From Fontivita pretiosa (lineage in GTDB: Bacteria; Planctomycetota; Phycisphaerae; Tepidisphaerales; Tepidisphaeraceae), in NCBI RefSeq assembly GCF_050410795.1, contig NZ_CP191258.1, forward strand, positions 1,426,001 through 1,490,000: DNA of 64,000 nt. The letters run 5' to 3'. Below, piece after piece: positions 59,133 to 64,000 of the stretch. The notes under the pieces were generated by a model. It did no database searches. It had not been told where the DNA came from and worked only from the letters and a program-made list of their open reading frames with translations. Within the stretch, counting starts at the first letter, position 1, and every line of letters starts with the position of its first letter. A program made the position numbers and the translations under genes.

Positions 59133-62100
59133 CTACGGCACGTTGCTCACCACGTCCAGACCCGAATCCTCCAGCAGATCGTCGGTCCCCGTCCCGCCAT
59201 CGATCCGGTCTGCCGTGCCGTCGTTGGCGTGGATCAGGTCATCGCCTTCACCGGCGAACAGGAAATCGCGCCCGAGCCCGCCGTTCAGATAATCATTGCC
59301 CGAGCCGGCCCGCAGCGTGTCGTTGCCCGCCCCGCCGTACAGCTTCGTGCTGCGCGTCCGGTGCCCGCGCAACGCGTCGTTGCCGCTGCCGCCGATCAGG
59401 ACTTCGATGTCGTTATCGAGCTTGTCAAACTCCCCCGCGCCGCCGTCGTTGGCCAGTTCATCCAGCGACAGCGACAGGTTATCGCTGCGATCTGAATAAT
59501 CCGCGGTGTCCGTGTTCTTGCCGCCGATGAACCGGTCCGGGCCACTGCCGCCGTTCAGCAGGTCGCTGCCGTTCATTCCGTTCAGCGTGTCGGAGCCGGC
59601 CCCGCCATACAGCGAGTCGTGTCCGTCCATGCCGATAAGCAGATCGTTGCCCTGACGACCGTCCAGGATGTTCGCGCGAGCGTTGCCGGTCAAAATGTCG
59701 TTGCCACGACCGCCTTCCAGATGCTCCACCGTTGCATCGATCAGGTCGGCCTCCGCGAACACGCCGTCGTTGGGCAGACCATCGAGCGAGGCGGTCACCG
59801 GCCGCGTCTCGTAGTAGTAGCTGACCCGGTCGGATCCGGCGCCGCCGATCATGGTGTCGGTGCCGCTGGCGCCGATGATCGTGTCGTCGCCCGCGCCGGC
59901 GTCGATCGAGTCGTTGTCCGGCCCGGCATGCAGCCGGTCGGCGCCGCTGCCGGAACTGATCGTATCGGCGCCCGAACCGCCGTAGACGATGTTGTCACCA
60001 TCTCCGGCCGTCAGCGTGTCGCTGCCGGCCCCGCCGTCGATGTAGTCCGCCCCCGCCCCGCTGGAGACGCTGTCGTCTCCCTCTGCCGCCGTGATCGTGT
60101 CGTTGCCCGCGCCCGTGGTGATCGTGTCGTTACCGTCGCCGGCCGGGACGCTGTTGTTCCCGTCCCCGGCGCTGATCGCGTCGTCTCCGCTGCCGCCGTT
60201 GATCGTGTCGTTGCCCGCTCCGCTCGAGACCGTGTCCCGGCCGTCACCGGCATCGATGGTGTTGTTGCCCGCGGCGGCGGCAATGGTGTCGTCGCCGGCG
60301 CCCGCATCGATCACGTCGTTGCCCGAGCCGCTGGAGATCGTGTCGTTGCCCTCGGCGCCGATGATCCGGTTGTTGCCGTTGTCGCCGCTGAGCCGGTCGT
60401 CGCCGGCCCCGCCATCCAGCGTGTCATCCCCGCCGCTGCCCACCAGCGTATCGTTGCCCATCCCGCCGATGAACCGCCGAGCCTGGCTGGACGGCCCGGC
60501 CTGAATCCGGTCGTTGCCTGTCCCACCGATGACCGTCTCCACCGAGTCCTCGACGTTGTCGCCTTCTCCCGGCGAGCCGTCGTTGGACAGGTTGTCCATG
60601 ATCACGGTCACGCCGCCGGTGCGATCGGAGTAATCGATCAGGTCGTTGCCGTTGCCGCCGTCGAACGTGTCGGCGCCCAGCCCGCCGTTGAGCGTATCGT
60701 CGCCGTCGCTGCCAACCACCAGGTCGTTGCCATCGCCGCCGTCGATCGAGTCGTTGCCGGCGTTGCCGTTGAGGATGTCCTGCCCGCTGCCGCCGATCAG
60801 GGTATCTCCCGAGCTGCCGCCGGAGAGCGTATCGTGCCCGTCATTGCCCTCGATGCGCACGCGGAAGGTTGCCGCACCCAGATCGATATCGTCGTCGCCG
60901 CTGCCCCCGAACACCGTTTCGACGAACGTGACGTTGTCGTTCTCGCCGGCTTCGCCGTCGTTGGCCACGTCGTCCAGCGTGACATTGACTCCGGTCGTGC
61001 GGTCGGAGTAATCGACCACATCTCCGCCACTTGGCCCGCCGTTGATGATGTCGGCTCCCGCGCCGCCGTCGAGCGTGTCGCTGCCCGCGTTGCCGTAAAG
61101 GGTGTCGTTGCCTCCGCCCGCGATGATCGAGTCGTTTCCGGCTCCTCCGATCAGCTCGCGCGATACGTTGTCGGTGATGTTGATCAGGGTGTCACTCCCC
61201 GAGCCGCCGATCACACGCTCGATCGTCTCGGTGACAAAGTCCATCTCCCCGGATTGACCGTCGTCATGGATGTCGTTGAAGATGACGGTGATCGCGGCGG
61301 TGCGACGGGAATAGTCGGCGGTATCGAAGCCCGCATCGCCCTGGAGTGTATCGGCCCCGTTGAGCGCGTCGCCGTCGTTAAGCCAGTCGTCTCCCCCTCC
61401 GCCGGTGACCAGGTCGTCTCCGCCATCGCCAGCCAGGCTGTCGTTGCCGACCGTGACCGCGTCGGTGAAATCCTGAAGGTCTCCGTGCAGCGTGTCGTTG
61501 CCATCGCCACCGAAGATCGTGTCGTTGCCGGCGCCACCTTCTACACTGTCGCTACCCCCACCCGCGTTGATCCAGTCGTTCCCATTTTCGCCGACGATGC
61601 CGTCGTCACCGTTGCCGCCGAGAATCGAATCATCTCCATTGCCGGCTTCGACAGCGTCCGCTCCCCCGCCCGCGTCGATCGTGTCATCGCCTGCGCCGGC
61701 GATGATCGAATCTCCTCCTTCTCCACCCAGGATGCTGTCGTCCTGGTCGCCTGTGGTGATCGTATCGCTGCCGCCGTTGCCGATGACCGTGACGCTGTAT
61801 CCCAGGGCAGCCACGTCGATGATGTCGTTACCCTCGCCTCCCTCGAACTGCTCAAACGTTGTAAGGTCCGGGTCGTCGAACTCCCGGACGAGGCGTGTGG
61901 GCTCACCATCAATGTCAATCATCTCGGTATAACCGGTCCCCTGGAGCGCGGGTTCGTCTTCCCCCGCCCCATCGGCGCCAAACAGCGGATTGGCAGGGAT
62001 GGGATAGATGATGTCTACATTGGGAATCTGCTCGCGTTCGTCGGCATAACTCAACAGGTCGATGCCGGCACCCCCATCCATCGTGTCCTGGCCCACGCCG

Positions 62101-62663
62101 CCGATGATGGTGTCATCGCCGGCATCGCCGCTCAGCACATCGCCATTCATCAACTGCGGATTGGTGTCCGGTTGCTCGCTATTTCCACCCCCATCAAGGC
62201 GATCGTTGCCGTCGCCGCCGGAGATCGTGTCTTGCCCACCGGTCTCATCGTTCAATTCGTCACCCGCGGCCTCTGACGTGTCGTCGCCGCGCAGGTCATC
62301 GTTACCCGTTCCGCCGGTGATCGAATCGTCCCCGGGTCCGCCGTAAACGGTGGTATTGCCATTTCCCGCGGTAACCGTGTCATTCCCGCCGCCGGCAACG
62401 ATCGTGGCCGGAACAGTGATGTTCGACGCGATGGTGATGCTGTCGTCGCCACCGGTGCCGTTGATCCGGATCGCGGTGATCTGGTTGGCCGGGTATTGGG
62501 CATTAAACCCTTCGGGGCTGATGGTGACGGTATAGGTGGTAGCGTCGCGGATGATATTGAAGGTGGCGGTGGAGGGTGTGCTGTTGAGCGTCAGCACTCC
62601 ATTGATGACCGACGCGGTAAGCAGATACCGGCTTTCAAGCGGATCGATGAAGGACGAGGACAT
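59133..62663 (-). CDS. Calcium-repeat (RTX-like) protein 2 with LE-x-R-x-LL start
   Basis: A 1176-residue protein. Near the N-terminus IDPLESRYLLTAS is the same 'LEPR-XLL'-type motif. A roughly 60-residue beta-rich segment follows (TFNIIRDATTYTVTISPEG), then tens of GGxGxDxUx calcium repeats, with interruptions such as VDYSDRTTGVNVTLDDVAND that recur about every 100-150 residues. The last residues LDVVSNVP match paralog 1. The ATG at 62663 has AGGAG upstream. The two genes look like products of an old duplication with repeat-number change. Confidence 0.87.
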   Translation of the reverse strand: MSSSFIDPLESRYLLTASVINGVLTLNSTPSTATFNIIRDATTYTVTISPEGFNAQYPANQITAIRINGTGGDDSITIASNITVPATIVAGGGNDTVTAGNGNTTVYGGPGDDSITGGTGNDDLRGDDTSEAAGDELNDETGGQDTISGGDGNDRLDGGGNSEQPDTNPQLMNGDVLSGDAGDDTIIGGVGQDTMDGGAGIDLLSYADEREQIPNVDIIYPIPANPLFGADGAGEDEPALQGTGYTEMIDIDGEPTRLVREFDDPDLTTFEQFEGGEGNDIIDVAALGYSVTVIGNGGSDTITTGDQDDSILGGEGGDSIIAGAGDDTIDAGGGADAVEAGNGDDSILGGNGDDGIVGENGNDWINAGGGSDSVEGGAGNDTIFGGDGNDTLHGDLQDFTDAVTVGNDSLAGDGGDDLVTGGGGDDWLNDGDALNGADTLQGDAGFDTADYSRRTAAITVIFNDIHDDGQSGEMDFVTETIERVIGGSGSDTLINITDNVSRELIGGAGNDSIIAGGGNDTLYGNAGSDTLDGGAGADIINGGPSGGDVVDYSDRTTGVNVTLDDVANDGEAGENDNVTFVETVFGGSGDDDIDLGAATFRVRIEGNDGHDTLSGGSSGDTLIGGSGQDILNGNAGNDSIDGGDGNDLVVGSDGDDTLNGGLGADTFDGGNGNDLIDYSDRTGGVTVIMDNLSNDGSPGEGDNVEDSVETVIGGTGNDRIQAGPSSQARRFIGGMGNDTLVGSGGDDTLDGGAGDDRLSGDNGNNRIIGAEGNDTISSGSGNDVIDAGAGDDTIAAAAGNNTIDAGDGRDTVSSGAGNDTINGGSGDDAISAGDGNNSVPAGDGNDTITTGAGNDTITAAEGDDSVSSGAGADYIDGGAGSDTLTAGDGDNIVYGGSGADTISSGSGADRLHAGPDNDSIDAGAGDDTIIGASGTDTMIGGAGSDRVSYYYETRPVTASLDGLPNDGVFAEADLIDATVEHLEGGRGNDILTGNARANILDGRQGNDLLIGMDGHDSLYGGAGSDTLNGMNGSDLLNGGSGPDRFIGGKNTDTADYSDRSDNLSLSLDELANDGGAGEFDKLDNDIEVLIGGSGNDALRGHRTRSTKLYGGAGNDTLRAGSGNDYLNGGLGRDFLFAGEGDDLIHANDGTADRIDGGTGTDDLLEDSGLDVVSNVP

Positions 62664-63035
62664 CGTTGCAGTACTCCTGGTGCAGGTGGTGGTCTTGGCC
62701 CGGTGCCGGACTGCGCCGCGGGCGCACGGCCCATCGCTCGGAGGCTGGCCAGGGCGTTGAGCGGCCGGCCGGAACTCCGCCGGTCCAGGCCGGCGCGTCG
62801 CAGGCGCGTAACTATCGGATTCTAACCGAGCCTGTCAACCAACCGCGCCTCGCCTGCCCCTCTCGCGACAAGCCCTGCGGCCAACCCGTCCAGCCGCAGG
62901 CGACAGCGCACCGCGCGCCCGAGCACCTGACCGCTTCCGGTGCTAGAGTCTCCGCCCCGACCGTTCCGATTTCGCTTTTCCGGAAGAATTGGGCCGGTTT
63001 TGTGCAAAATCCGGCCAGCCCCCCAGCCCCGGCCA
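62664..63035. other. Intergenic with perfect-stem hairpin
   Basis: About 370 bases between the calcium-repeat gene and the GNAT gene. GGCCGGTTTTG and CAAAATCCGGCC (62992-63016) form a hairpin 20 bases past the GNAT stop. It lacks a T-run and is a possible terminator or processing site. The rest should contain the promoter of the calcium-repeat gene. Confidence 0.5.
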
Positions 63036-63995
63036 TCACCCCTTCAGGGGCTTTTTCAGCAAGGCGAACCGCCGGATCGTCCTGAAGCCGGCGGCGGTAT
63101 ACAGCCGCCCGGCGGTCGTGTCGTCGGACCAGAGGAACCACGCCGCCCGGAACCCCGCCAGCCGCTGCGCCTCCAGCGTCCGATACATCAGGATGTGCCC
63201 CAGCCCCCGGCCCCGCTCGCTGCCCGCCACCCCAATCGGGCCAAATCGCTCATTTTCGTAATGCGAATACCCCACAACCCGGCCAGATTGACGCTCGTAA
63301 GCGACCATCAGCCGATCGGCACGATCCCCCAGCGTAATCTGCGTCATGGTCTGTCGGCAGACTCGAACCCAGTCGCCGGCAAACTCGCGGGCGGCAAAAT
63401 CCAGCAGTGGCAAGGTCAATTCCGCGCAGTAAGGCTCCACCGCCACCCCCGCCGATTGCAGCGCCGCCTCCCGCTGCCTGACCCACTGCGGAACCTGAAA
63501 GTTCCACAGGTCGATCTGCATCGCGATCGGACGATAGACCTCCTGATATCCGTGCTTGAGCAGGAACCGCAGCCCCGACTCATACGCCGCCACATCCACC
63601 CCGCAGATGAAATATCCCGGGGCATACGGCGAGACCATGACCAGCGTCCGGCCCTGCGAACGCAGGTAGTTCTCAGCCAGCTCCAGCATCGCCGAGCCGA
63701 TCCCCCGGCGCTGATGCGCCGGCAGCACGCCCAGGAGCGTGATGTAGCCGCGGTCGGCATCGGGTGGCGCGTTCTCCAGCGGCACCTGCCGCGCGATCGC
63801 CAGGCAAAAGCCCACGATTTCATCCCCGACCTGGGCCACGATCGCCCCTTCGGCCCGGAAATTCGAATCCAGCAACACCTGCCTGACGAACCGCGATTCA
63901 GAGATCGGATCCACCGGCATCGCCGCGGCCAGGACTCGAACTACACCAGACAGATCAGCCGGCTGAAACGGACGCAACTCTGCCATGACGTTCAT
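63036..63995 (-). CDS. Double-GNAT acetyltransferase
   Basis: A protein of about 320 residues with two tandem GNAT acetyltransferase domains. Domain 1 (about 5-150) has the acetyl-CoA pyrophosphate loop GVLPAHQRRGIGSAML; domain 2 (about 160-318) has VAGSERGRGLGHILMY and ends with WFLWSDDTTAGRLYTAAGF. A tandem layout resembles mycothiol synthase MshD and Eis-like proteins, but the substrate is unknown. The start is near the window edge: ATG 63995 is the first, ATG 63986 gives the usual family start, and TTG 63998 is possible, so the true start could also lie outside the window. Confidence 0.8.
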   Translation of the reverse strand: MNVMAELRPFQPADLSGVVRVLAAAMPVDPISESRFVRQVLLDSNFRAEGAIVAQVGDEIVGFCLAIARQVPLENAPPDADRGYITLLGVLPAHQRRGIGSAMLELAENYLRSQGRTLVMVSPYAPGYFICGVDVAAYESGLRFLLKHGYQEVYRPIAMQIDLWNFQVPQWVRQREAALQSAGVAVEPYCAELTLPLLDFAAREFAGDWVRVCRQTMTQITLGDRADRLMVAYERQSGRVVGYSHYENERFGPIGVAGSERGRGLGHILMYRTLEAQRLAGFRAAWFLWSDDTTAGRLYTAAGFRTIRRFALLKKPLKG

Positions 63996-64000
63996 CAACA

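Noticed and set aside
59619..62276. Long plus-strand open frame of about 885 codons opposite calcium-repeat gene 2.
   Set aside because: Same repeat-antisense artefact; no start signal or family.

Overview
The window is GC-rich and gene-dense, and it looks like a chromosome segment of a Planctomycetota bacterium, most likely class Phycisphaerae. The signs are protein families rather than a phylogenetic marker: a DUF4159 protein with cyclase-like repeats, a PEP-CTERM autotransporter-like protein, an ExbB/ExbD/VWA/TPR cluster, large Asp-rich calcium-repeat proteins starting with a 'LE-x-R-x-LL' motif, and many exported proteins of unknown role. Housekeeping genes (uvrC, mtnP, prfB, fusA, argG) are scattered among them. 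This assignment is inference.

Layout. 1-11 kb: a shortened UvrC, the DUF4159 protein, methylthioadenosine phosphorylase, a giant PQQ-propeller/TPR protein, a DUF4142 protein and a HAD phosphatase. 12-14 kb: the PEP-CTERM protein. 14.1-17 kb: an accessory patch with a VOC protein, an ABM monooxygenase followed by a decayed integron attC-like site, a fragment of a DUF2235 (T6SS phospholipase-type) hydrolase overlapping a small lipoprotein, REP-like hairpins and IS5-type transposase remnants. 17-24.8 kb: metallophosphoesterase, YbaK deacylase, prfB with its +1 frameshift, an amidohydrolase, a lipoprotein, an SPFH-like/propeller protein and an orphan GspE/PilB ATPase. 24.8-31 kb: a leftward operon VWA - ExbB - ExbD - ExbD - TPR, resembling an energised envelope machine.

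32.2-36.66 kb is the most unusual region: a tandem array with an exact 1550-bp period, nearly three copies. Each copy encodes a small PD-(D/E)xK-like nuclease resembling the C-terminal tip of a polymorphic toxin, overlapping a 357-residue protein that is probably its immunity protein. The first copy has lost the 5' end of its toxin and joins a broken membrane-protein gene. The third immunity gene has one sharply bounded divergent block in an otherwise almost identical sequence. No full-length toxin carrier is visible. The region looks like an amplified, diversifying bank of orphan toxin/immunity cassettes.

36.8-45.1 kb: a sialidase-like protein, a pectate-lyase-like secreted protein, fusA, and a membrane-anchored agarase/beta-galactosidase-like protein with a CBM9-like tail, which together suggest use of algal or plant polysaccharides. 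45-52.5 kb: a DUF502 protein, argG, a YqiJ/YqiK flotillin pair, a minimal potassium-channel-like protein and an ABC exporter. 52.6-55.3 kb: a protein combining a glycoside-hydrolase-like barrel with a family-2 glycosyltransferase, next to the ABC exporter. 55.6-64 kb: a PPP-type phosphatase, two paralogous Asp-rich calcium-repeat proteins and a double-GNAT acetyltransferase.

Repeats of the intergenic REP type occur repeatedly, and in two genes they have become part of the signal-peptide coding sequence. Family names come from reading the translated sequence; no database search was possible.
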